Of a stretch of DNA of 6,981 bases, positions 1 through 5,624 are shown piece after piece. This stretch comes from Chitinophagaceae bacterium (GTDB taxonomy: Bacteria; Bacteroidota; Bacteroidia; Chitinophagales; Chitinophagaceae). Position 1 is the stretch's first letter. Each line of letters begins with the position of its first letter. Location: contig PLXD01000164.1 of the NCBI GenBank assembly GCA_003151295.1, positions 1 through 6,981 of the forward strand, written 5' to 3'. The notes beneath the pieces are model-generated. The model saw only the letters and a program-made list of their open reading frames with translations. It was not told the DNA's origin and did no database searches. A program made the position numbers and the translations under genes.

Positions 1-588
1 AAAAGCTGGATCCCCTATTCCTCACCTGAGCAACTGGCCAAAAGTATCGACAATAACCTTCGTACACTGAAACTGGAACAATTGGCCCTGGTACATTTGA
101 GGGTGATGGGCGCTAATCCTGTCCCCTATTTCGAATCGCTGGACGCCATGTTCGACCTGCAAAAGCAGGGAAAGATCCTTCATATCGGACTGAGCAATAT
201 CAGACCGGAAGAACTGGAATTGGGATTGAAAAGAGGTCCTATTGCAACCGTGGAAAATGCTTACGGATATCACCAGCGTACAACAGTTACGGGGGCGATC
301 GGAACATTACGCGGCGGGGAAGAAGTGCTGCCGCTCTGTGAGAAGAACCATATTCCCATGATCCCTTTCTTTTCCCTGCTGAACTCCCTTCCGGCCGGTA
401 TCGATAAAATCAACCGGATCGCTGAAAAATACGGTGCAACCCCGGCCCAGGTCCATATTGCCTGGCTGCTTCACCGGTCCGACCGGATACTACCGATCCC
501 CGGCACCTCTAAGCTGGCCCACCTGGAAGAAAATCTTGGTGCCCTCAACCTGCTCCTGACCGGGGAGGACATGGAGTGGCTGGGATAA
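1..588 (+). CDS. Aldo/keto reductase, YdbC-like, C-terminal part (5' end outside window)
   Basis: The reading frame is open from base 1 to the TAA at 586-588, giving 195 visible residues, so the N-terminal part of the barrel lies outside the window. What remains is the second half of an NAD(P)H-dependent aldo/keto reductase (TIM barrel, cytosolic). 'KQGKILHIGLSN' (visible residues 54-65) is the family's 'GKvryIGvSN' strand. 'TPAQVHIAWLL' and 'LPIPGTSKLAHLEENLGA' near the end are the helix and cofactor phosphate-binding loop. The segment 'LALVHLRVM' aligns with the usual 'DLYQIH', so Arg stands where the catalytic His is normally found. I recall the same change in E. coli YdbC-type proteins, which supports that subfamily. 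The fold is certain; the substrate cannot be told. A TTG at 82 is in frame but is only an internal codon. The next gene on this strand starts 80 bases downstream. Confidence 0.9.
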   Translation, partial: KSWIPYSSPEQLAKSIDNNLRTLKLEQLALVHLRVMGANPVPYFESLDAMFDLQKQGKILHIGLSNIRPEELELGLKRGPIATVENAYGYHQRTTVTGAIGTLRGGEEVLPLCEKNHIPMIPFFSLLNSLPAGIDKINRIAEKYGATPAQVHIAWLLHRSDRILPIPGTSKLAHLEENLGALNLLLTGEDMEWLG

Positions 589-649
589 GCCGGATCCTTT
601 TAATATCGCAAGTAAAATGAATTTCCTACATTTATAATATCAGGGAACC

Positions 650-661
650 GATAAATTTATC
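650..661. promoter_or_regulatory. 12-base perfect palindrome just upstream of the serine hydrolase start
   Basis: GATAAATTTATC is a perfect inverted repeat ending 7 bases before the ATG at 669. Its core TAAATTTA matches seven of eight positions of the Bacteroidota -7 element TAnnTTTG, but I see no good partner -33 element at the right distance. It could be an operator, part of a promoter with a very short leader, or chance. A 12-base palindrome is expected about once or twice in 7 kb, so only its position is suggestive. Confidence 0.25.
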
Positions 662-668
662 ACTGACA

Positions 669-2276
669 ATGTCTGACCGAAGGATATTTTTAAAACAGAT
701 CGGATTGGGCACGATCGGCTACGGGCTTGTGCCGGGGCTTCCTCTTTTTGGCCTCCCTGAAACAAGTGACGGAGTCATGGCGTTACCCCGCAGTACTCCT
801 GAAAAGCAAGGCATCTCTTCGACGGCCCTCAGGGGATTTCTGGATGCCATTAAGGCGAGCGGACAGGAGTTTCATAGTATCATGGTAATCCGGCACGGCC
901 ATGTCGTGGCGGAAGGCTGGTGGTCCCCCTATTCATCCGGGCATAAGCAACAATTATATTCATTAAGTAAAAGCTTCACCGGAACAGCTATCGGGCTGGC
1001 AGTCGATGAAAAGCGGCTTACGATCGAAGATCCCGTCATCTCCTTTTTTCCCAGGGATAAACCGAAGGAAATAAGTGCGAACCTGGCTTCCTTAAAAGTA
1101 AAGCACCTGCTTAGCATGTCGGTCGGTCACGCAAAGGACTCCATTCTCATTATCGAAAAGTCTCCCCCGGGAGATAGCTGGGAGAAGACATTCCTGAGCC
1201 TTCCGGTCGTTTTTGAGCCCGGTTCCCAATTCATGTATAATTCAGGAGCCAGTTACATGCTCAGTTCGATCATTAAACGACTAACAGGACATTCCGCTCA
1301 CGAGTATCTGAAACCCCGCCTGTACGATCCGCTGGGTATCACTGGTGCTACCTGGACGGAAAATGATGAAGGGGTCAATATGGGAGCCTCCCATTTACGC
1401 ATACGCACCGAAGATATCGGCAAACTTGGCCAGTTGTATTTGCAGGAAGGGGTGTGGAATCAAAAGCGAATTCTTAGCAAGGAATGGGTCGCCCTCGCCA
1501 CTAAAAAGGAAATCGAATCCGGAAAACAGGATAGTTCCTGGGGCTATGGCTATGGGTACCAGTTCTGGATGAACCCTCCCGGCGGTTTCAGGGCAGATGG
1601 CGCATACGGGCAATACAGTATGGTCTTCCCGGACAAGGATACGGTTGTCGTCATCACCAGCGAAAGTGTCGATAAGGCGGCAACCATGCAGACCGTATGG
1701 GATCATCTGTACCCCGAACTGAAGGATGGTGGCATCTTAACGGAAAACGCCGGCGAATACAATCAACTGCAACAAGAATTGAAAGCGCTGTCCTATCAGC
1801 CGCCACAAATGAATAAGCAGTCTCCTTTATCTGCTTCCCTGTCCGGCAAGATCTTTGTCCTCGATAAAAATGAATTCAACGCAAAAGCCGTATCCTTCAG
1901 GTTCGTCGATGACAAGACTATCTTTACGTTGAAGGAAGACGGGAAACCGGATATCGTCATCACCTGCGGAATGAATCATTGGATCACAAAGGGCAATAGA
2001 AAACCGAGAGCCCATTCCCTGTTCTCTTTGCGGCGTATCGATTTCGATTCCCCGGTGGCGGCAAGTGCTTCCTGGAGCGATGAGCATACCCTGGTGCTGA
2101 CCTTTCGTTTTATCGAAACAGTGCATGGCGACAGTCTCACCTGCACATTCGAAGGTGAGAAATCCGATAAATTAAGCATCAAATTTCTATTCAGTGCGGC
2201 GCGTTTGGAAAAAATGCCCGATGATCGGGCGGATATAACGGGTCTATTTCATCTTGTTCGCGAGAAAAGCCAATGA
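669..2276 (+). CDS. Exported serine hydrolase, beta-lactamase/class C esterase family
   Basis: This 535-residue protein belongs to the serine beta-lactamase-like family (Pfam Beta-lactamase, PF00144), which covers class C beta-lactamases, D,D-peptidases and esterases. It has the nucleophile motif SxxK as S98-L-S-K101 in 'LYSLSKSFTG', the second motif as Y190-N-S in 'FMYNSGASYML', and 'GAYGQ' (311-315) where the third, KTG-like, motif is expected. The start at 669 is supported by 'DRRIFLKQ' (3-10) followed by a Gly-rich hydrophobic stretch to about residue 28. This reads as a twin-arginine (Tat) leader, so the enzyme is probably exported folded to the periplasm. No lipobox Cys is visible. The hydrolase domain spans about 45-345. 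About 150 further residues (385-530), predicted beta-rich, form a domain I cannot name. Esterase or peptidase action is as likely as beta-lactam resistance. No Shine-Dalgarno is seen. The 3' end overlaps the convergent gene. Confidence 0.9.
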   Translation: MSDRRIFLKQIGLGTIGYGLVPGLPLFGLPETSDGVMALPRSTPEKQGISSTALRGFLDAIKASGQEFHSIMVIRHGHVVAEGWWSPYSSGHKQQLYSLSKSFTGTAIGLAVDEKRLTIEDPVISFFPRDKPKEISANLASLKVKHLLSMSVGHAKDSILIIEKSPPGDSWEKTFLSLPVVFEPGSQFMYNSGASYMLSSIIKRLTGHSAHEYLKPRLYDPLGITGATWTENDEGVNMGASHLRIRTEDIGKLGQLYLQEGVWNQKRILSKEWVALATKKEIESGKQDSSWGYGYGYQFWMNPPGGFRADGAYGQYSMVFPDKDTVVVITSESVDKAATMQTVWDHLYPELKDGGILTENAGEYNQLQQELKALSYQPPQMNKQSPLSASLSGKIFVLDKNEFNAKAVSFRFVDDKTIFTLKEDGKPDIVITCGMNHWITKGNRKPRAHSLFSLRRIDFDSPVAASASWSDEHTLVLTFRFIETVHGDSLTCTFEGEKSDKLSIKFLFSAARLEKMPDDRADITGLFHLVREKSQ

Positions 2277-2948
2277 CAGGGCCCAGGCTTCTTTGGCGGC
2301 ATCCGGATTGTAACTAGGACGATCATCACAGTTGAAAGCATGGTCAGCCAATGAAAAAACCGCATAGGAATAGTTTTTACCGGCGCTGTCCACCGCATGG
2401 AGGATAGCATCCCTTTTCTCCTTTGTGACATGCTTATCCTTACCGCCCCAGAAAAATAACTGCGGTCCGTGAAGGTTCACCGCCTCATCGGTTAATGTCT
2501 CCAGCCCACCACCATAGTAAGAGATCGCCGCAGATAAAGGCAGTATAGCGTTTGCCAGGAATGACACCCGTCCTCCCAGGCAATATCCGACGCTTGCGAT
2601 CTTGTCGTGCTCCACCGCCGATTGCGTTTGCAGCCAGGTGTATACCGCTTTCAGGTCTGCTTCCAATCCCGCCTTGCTGATTGCCTGGTAATGGGGCATG
2701 GCGGCGGCAAAATCGTTATAAGGGATTTCCAGCCTTTTTCCGGTACGGTGAAAAATATCCGGAGCGATAGCGACGTATCCTTCTTTACAGAGACGCTCGG
2801 TGACGTTGCGGATATGCGCGTTCACTCCATAAGCCTCCTGTACTACGATAATGGCGGGCGAAGGCCCTTTTTTTTCCGGGAAGGCAACATAGGCATCTAT
2901 TTCCGTGCCGTCGGCGACGGGAATCGTGATAAAATCATGGTTTGTCAT
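2244..2948 (-). CDS. Dienelactone hydrolase family protein
   Basis: This 234-residue cytosolic alpha/beta hydrolase matches the dienelactone hydrolase family (Pfam DLH, PF01738) in length and motifs. The nucleophile is Cys123 in 'GYCLGG' (121-126), the acid is Asp171 in 'WGGKDKHV', and the base is His203 in 'ADHAFNC', so the Cys-Asp-His triad is complete. Glu38 in 'QEAYGV' is the conserved glutamate that positions the Cys in characterised members. The classical reaction opens dienelactone to maleylacetate in chloroaromatic breakdown, but most genomic homologues are uncharacterised, and no other gene of that pathway is present here. It lies 39 bases downstream of the aldo/keto reductase on the same strand, so cotranscription is likely. 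AGG directly abuts the ATG, too close for a normal Shine-Dalgarno. Its last 33 bases overlap the end of the serine hydrolase on the other strand. Confidence 0.93.
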   Translation of the reverse strand: MTNHDFITIPVADGTEIDAYVAFPEKKGPSPAIIVVQEAYGVNAHIRNVTERLCKEGYVAIAPDIFHRTGKRLEIPYNDFAAAMPHYQAISKAGLEADLKAVYTWLQTQSAVEHDKIASVGYCLGGRVSFLANAILPLSAAISYYGGGLETLTDEAVNLHGPQLFFWGGKDKHVTKEKRDAILHAVDSAGKNYSYAVFSLADHAFNCDDRPSYNPDAAKEAWALSLAFLANKMK

Positions 2949-2987
2949 CCTGTTATTTCTTTTGTCAACTTATTTTTTATCGCCCTA

Positions 2988-4007
2988 TTACTTTTTACGG
3001 TCTCCAATTGTAAATTCCAGCATCCAGCCGGGGTACTCGGCCGGCAATTTGCTCACCTCATCCAACTTTTGCAGATCCTCCGTGCTAAACTGCACGTCTA
3101 TGGATTTCAGGTTGTCTTCCAACTGCTCCATTTTTTTGGCGCCGATAATGACAGAAGTAACTACCCGCTGGTGCAGCAGCCAGGCCAGGGCCAATTGGGC
3201 TACCGTAACGCTTTTGGCCTGGGCCATCGGGTGCAATACATCCAATATATTAAAAGCCCTGTCCTTATCGACAGGCGGGAAATCGAATTGAACGCGCCTC
3301 GATCCTTCCTCTCCCTGTCCATCCCGCTTATACTTGCCGCTCAGCAATCCGCCAGCCAGGGGACTCCATACCAACAGGCCAACCTGCTGATCCTTGAGCA
3401 GGGGTATGATTTCCCGCTCCAGTTCCCGGCTCGCAATCGTGTAGTGAGCCTGCAGGGATACAAAGCCGGCTACCCGGGTGTATGCCGCAAAGTCCAGCGC
3501 CTTCATCAATTGCCAGGCGGCCAGGTTGCTGGCGCCGATATATCGGACCTTTCCGCTTTTAACCAGGTCGTCCAGGACCCAGAGGGTTTCCTGCCAGGGA
3601 GTCAACGGATCGAAGCTATGAATCTGGTAGAGGTCTATATAGTCCATCCCCAATCGCCGCAGGCTGGCTTCCACCTCCCGGAGGATGTGTTTACGCGTCA
3701 GGCCGCTATCGTTCGGCCCCTGCCCCATCTGGCCCCGCACCTTCGTAGCGATCACCAGGTCATCACGATGCAAACCCAGGTTTTTAATGGACTGCCCGGT
3801 AAGTTCCTCGGCCAGGCCTTCAGAATAGACATTCGCGGTATCAATAAAGTTGATGCCCGTATCCACAGACCGCTTAACCAATTGATCCACCGCTTGCTGG
3901 TCGAGACTGCCAATTGCCTTCGCCCATCCCTTTCCTCCAAAAGTCATCGTACCCAGGCAAAGTTCCGAAACCTTGAGCCCGGTATTTCCTAATAAATTAT
4001 ATTTCAT
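2988..4007 (-). CDS. Aldo/keto reductase
   Basis: This is a full-length (339 residues) NAD(P)H-dependent aldo/keto reductase of the bacterial Tas/YajO/voltage-channel-beta-like type. It starts with 'LGNTGLKVSELCLGTMTFGG', the typical first strand. The catalytic tetrad is complete: Asp56 and Tyr61 in 'GINFIDTANVYSEG', Lys89 in 'VIATKV', and His130 in 'DLYQIHSFD'. 'GKVRYIGASN' (152-161), 'WSPLAGGLLSGKY' (214-226) and 'IIGAKKMEQLEDNL' (287-300) are the later barrel strands and the cofactor-binding loop. Family members reduce aldehydes and ketones; the substrate is not predictable from sequence. The start is fixed by the N-terminal motif; no Shine-Dalgarno is visible in the A/T-rich leader. It is the first gene of a likely two-gene operon with the dienelactone hydrolase homologue, and its 5' side faces the 372-base junction region. 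Unlike the reductase at the left edge, it keeps the catalytic His. Confidence 0.95.
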   Translation of the reverse strand: MKYNLLGNTGLKVSELCLGTMTFGGKGWAKAIGSLDQQAVDQLVKRSVDTGINFIDTANVYSEGLAEELTGQSIKNLGLHRDDLVIATKVRGQMGQGPNDSGLTRKHILREVEASLRRLGMDYIDLYQIHSFDPLTPWQETLWVLDDLVKSGKVRYIGASNLAAWQLMKALDFAAYTRVAGFVSLQAHYTIASRELEREIIPLLKDQQVGLLVWSPLAGGLLSGKYKRDGQGEEGSRRVQFDFPPVDKDRAFNILDVLHPMAQAKSVTVAQLALAWLLHQRVVTSVIIGAKKMEQLEDNLKSIDVQFSTEDLQKLDEVSKLPAEYPGWMLEFTIGDRKK

Positions 4008-4068
4008 AATGTTTTGTTTTTGACATCGCCTCGATTAATAACCTGCAGAATCCGTCAATGAATGTTTT

Positions 4069-4104
4069 CAAAGTGGATCATACCCATTTAGGATACCTAC
4101 TTTG
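4069..4104. promoter_or_regulatory. Imperfect dyad upstream of the aldo/keto reductase operon, possible operator
   Basis: CAAAGT at 4069-4074 and ACTTTG at 4099-4104 are perfect inverted arms 24 bases apart. Between them lie direct repeats GGATCATACC (4075-4084) and GGATACC (4091-4097), 16 bases start to start. The element ends 62 bases upstream of the ATG at 4007, a sensible place for an operator. Reductases of this kind are often controlled by a divergent HxlR, MarR or AraC regulator, but no such gene remains here. The call rests on symmetry and position only. Confidence 0.3.
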
Positions 4105-4257
4105 GTCTCGAAAATCAATGACATAGATACCCCCCTTTTTTAAGAATAGTATTGTGTAATAGTAACAAAATAAGAGAGCCCCAGGAAGGACTTCCATCAC
4201 TGGCAATAATGATTGTGGTCACCTTCTTTCAAATCCTTTTTCCGAAACTCGCATATA

Positions 4258-4354
4258 GCAGGGTTGACCAAAAAATAGGATAATCTGGTCGCCGTCGATA
4301 ATATTGATCTGGAGATTTCAAAAGGTGAAATTTTTGGCTTACTGGGCCCTAACG
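4258..4354 (+). pseudogene. N-terminal remnant of an ABC transporter ATPase, stopped and truncated in Walker A
   Basis: Read from 4258 on the + strand, the frame gives AGLTKK, then TAG (4276-4278), then DNLVAVDNIDLEI (4279-4317), then SKGEIFGLLGPNA (4318-4356). This is the standard opening of an ABC-2-type exporter ATPase, which normally runs 'LTKKYxxLVAVDxIxLxIxxGEIFGLLGPNGAGKTT'. The TAG sits where Tyr of 'KKY' is expected, so one base change explains it. Similarity stops after 'GPN', inside the Walker A loop, and the following codons (PSRFDGHYY) bear no relation to 'GAGKTT'. No start codon can be assigned and the catalytic core is absent, so it cannot encode a working ATPase. It lies 25 bases from the 3' end of the CYTH gene, which runs the other way. 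A decayed fragment left by deletion or insertion is the simplest reading. Confidence 0.85.
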
Positions 4355-4379
4355 CCCCGTCTCGATTCGATGGTCATTA

Positions 4380-4868
4380 CTATCTCCCCACCTTTTCATC
4401 TTTCCAATTTTTATAGGGATTGATAGACAAATTAGAGTTGTAATATTTCTCGTCGCCAGTAACCTCCTTGTAAACCCAATCAGGAAGATCAAATGATTCT
4501 GATTCATTTGAAAGCTCTATTTCGGCAACGATTAGGTCAAGATTAGAGCCTAAAAATTCATCAACTTCCCAAACCTTCTCTTTGTATAGAACCTTGTATC
4601 TTACTTTACTAATCTCTGAAACACAAAACTTATCCAATAATTCTTTGGCATCCTTTTCAGGGATTTGGTATTCAAACTCCAGCCTTGAAAAATCCTTGGT
4701 AATTCCCTTTATCGTCAGATAACCTTTCCGATCAATAAGTCTGACCCGAATAATTTTATTTAGGTCAGTTGAAATGTACCCTTGCCGTAAATAATATTTG
4801 TCTCCATGAAAAGATTTATTCCACTTTTCCGTATCAACTAAATATTTTCTTTCAATTTCGATACCCAT
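4380..4868 (-). CDS. CYTH-domain protein (triphosphate tunnel metalloenzyme family)
   Basis: From the ATG at 4868 the protein has 162 residues and is a complete CYTH domain. It carries the ExExK signature E4-I-E-R-K8, then R41/R43 in 'IRVRL', K54 in 'LTIKG', E64/E66 in 'LEFEY', R90 in 'KVRYKV', E101/D103 in 'WEVDEF' and E116/E118 in 'VAEIEL'. These alternating charged residues line the tunnel that binds metal and triphosphate. Characterised relatives hydrolyse inorganic triphosphate or thiamine triphosphate, or make cAMP (class IV cyclases). For small bacterial members triphosphatase is the likelier role, but this is inference. The start at 4868 is preferred because the signature normally lies at residues 2-8 and AAGAAAG precedes it. 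A longer form from 4907 would add 13 residues and overlap the nitroreductase by 26 bases. The gene is AT-rich (33-38% GC in three hand-counted 60-base samples) and last in a likely three-gene operon. Confidence 0.9.
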   Translation of the reverse strand: MGIEIERKYLVDTEKWNKSFHGDKYYLRQGYISTDLNKIIRVRLIDRKGYLTIKGITKDFSRLEFEYQIPEKDAKELLDKFCVSEISKVRYKVLYKEKVWEVDEFLGSNLDLIVAEIELSNESESFDLPDWVYKEVTGDEKYYNSNLSINPYKNWKDEKVGR

Positions 4869-4881
4869 ATCTTTCTTATAT

Positions 4882-5607
4882 TCAATTTCTTTCATGCTTT
4901 GCTCCATACTTATTATGATGCATAAAATCTTCTACGTCACGGCGTACCCTTAGATATTTATTATTTTTATTGACCGCATAACCCAGTCTGAACGAATAAG
5001 CTATTATAAGCTCTTTTGGAATATTAAGTAGTTTTTTAATGTTTTTACCTGCCGGTCCATTGCTCAGTGAACTGACTATATGAAAATCTATCCCCAATGA
5101 ATTTGCCATAAGCCACATGTTTTCCATTACGCAGCCAAGACTGATTATTCCCAAAAAATCTCCTTCGGAAGCCGGTGCTCTCCTTGAAGGATCATAAAGT
5201 ACAATGCCCAGGACCGGGCTGGAGATAAGTTCTTTCTGCATAAAATCACCCCTGTCATCAGTGGTGATGTCTGCCTTCTTTACATTCGGCTTAGTCCAGG
5301 CAGGAGGAAACATAGTGCCAAGTACGCCCGTTTTCTTCTGCAGAAGGTCTTTTTCTGAAAAAGAGAGCTGCTTGTAATTTTCTTTAATAAATGTCATGGA
5401 AGTGGGCATTTTCAAATCGGCAATGGCTTCAATTAGTTTTTTGTCATCGACTATTAGCACTTCAAAGTTTTGCATATTATGTGCAGTAGGAGCCCAGCTC
5501 CCTGCTTCCAATATTTTATGCAGGTCATCCTTTGCTATTGAACGGTTAGGATCAAAGAATATCCTGGAAGAGTGTCTATCCTTGATCAGATTTAAAAGAT
5601 CATTCAT
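4882..5607 (-). CDS. Nitroreductase family protein (FMN-dependent oxidoreductase)
   Basis: This 241-residue protein is a nitroreductase-fold flavoenzyme (Pfam Nitroreductase, PF00881), normally a cytosolic FMN-binding homodimer using NAD(P)H. 'RHSSRIF' (11-17) is the RxSxRxF phosphate-binding motif. 'AGSWAPTAHNMQNFEVLIV' (35-53) corresponds to 'AgxxAPSaxNxQPWxfivv'. 'GDFLGIISLGCVMENMWLMA' (149-168) is the long core helix, with 'FRLGY' (206-210) and the C-terminal Arg-rich tail 'RVRRDVEDFMHHNKYG' (220-235) as usual. The insert at about 92-120, containing 'MFPPAWTKPN', is longer than in minimal family members. Substrates across the family include nitroaromatics, quinones and enones, so none can be assigned. 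It begins 17 bases after the alcohol dehydrogenase stop, consistent with translation from one transcript. The leader is a pure A/T run without a Shine-Dalgarno. Confidence 0.92.
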   Translation of the reverse strand: MNDLLNLIKDRHSSRIFFDPNRSIAKDDLHKILEAGSWAPTAHNMQNFEVLIVDDKKLIEAIADLKMPTSMTFIKENYKQLSFSEKDLLQKKTGVLGTMFPPAWTKPNVKKADITTDDRGDFMQKELISSPVLGIVLYDPSRRAPASEGDFLGIISLGCVMENMWLMANSLGIDFHIVSSLSNGPAGKNIKKLLNIPKELIIAYSFRLGYAVNKNNKYLRVRRDVEDFMHHNKYGAKHERN

Positions 5608-5624
5608 TGTTTTATTTTTTAATA

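Larger units (their letters stand above)
4008..4379. other. 372-base gene-poor junction region
   Basis: No intact gene is found on either strand. The left part is the upstream region of the aldo/keto reductase operon and carries an imperfect dyad (4069-4104). The middle (about 4105-4257) shows only a C6T6 run (4130-4141 region), a short weak hairpin around GGAAG-GA-CTTCC (4184-4195), and a 54-codon open stretch on the + strand (4122-4283). That stretch includes a hydrophobic run that I do not recognise. The right part is the ABC ATPase remnant (4258-4354). The final 25 bases before the CYTH gene match nothing I know. The region looks like a scar from loss or replacement of DNA. Confidence 0.6.

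Noticed and set aside
669..2276. The serine hydrolase as an antibiotic-resistance beta-lactamase
   Set aside because: The second motif is YNS rather than YxN, the third is GAYGQ rather than KTG, and the protein is about 150 residues longer than AmpC. An esterase or peptidase-like role is equally or more likely.
2607..3992. 461-codon open frame on the + strand opposite the reductase and hydrolase
   Set aside because: It is antisense to two well-supported genes with full catalytic motifs, has no recognisable domain and is rich in low-complexity Gln/His/Arg runs. It is a shadow of high-GC coding on the other strand.
1..4007. The two aldo/keto reductases as a recent duplication
   Set aside because: They share only general fold motifs. 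The first is YdbC-like with Arg at the His position; the second is a Tas/YajO-like enzyme with an intact tetrad. They are separate lineages.
4122..4283. Open + strand stretch with hydrophobic run SLAIMIVVTFFQILF, possibly the end of a permease next to the ABC remnant
   Set aside because: It has no recognisable start, a single hydrophobic run and no family motif. An ABC permease tail just ahead of an ATPase is plausible, but nothing in the sequence separates it from chance.
4310..4345. TTTCA/TGAAA hairpin downstream of the CYTH gene as an operon terminator
   Set aside because: The stem is five A/T-rich pairs, no T run follows in the right direction, and the bases belong to the ABC ATPase remnant.
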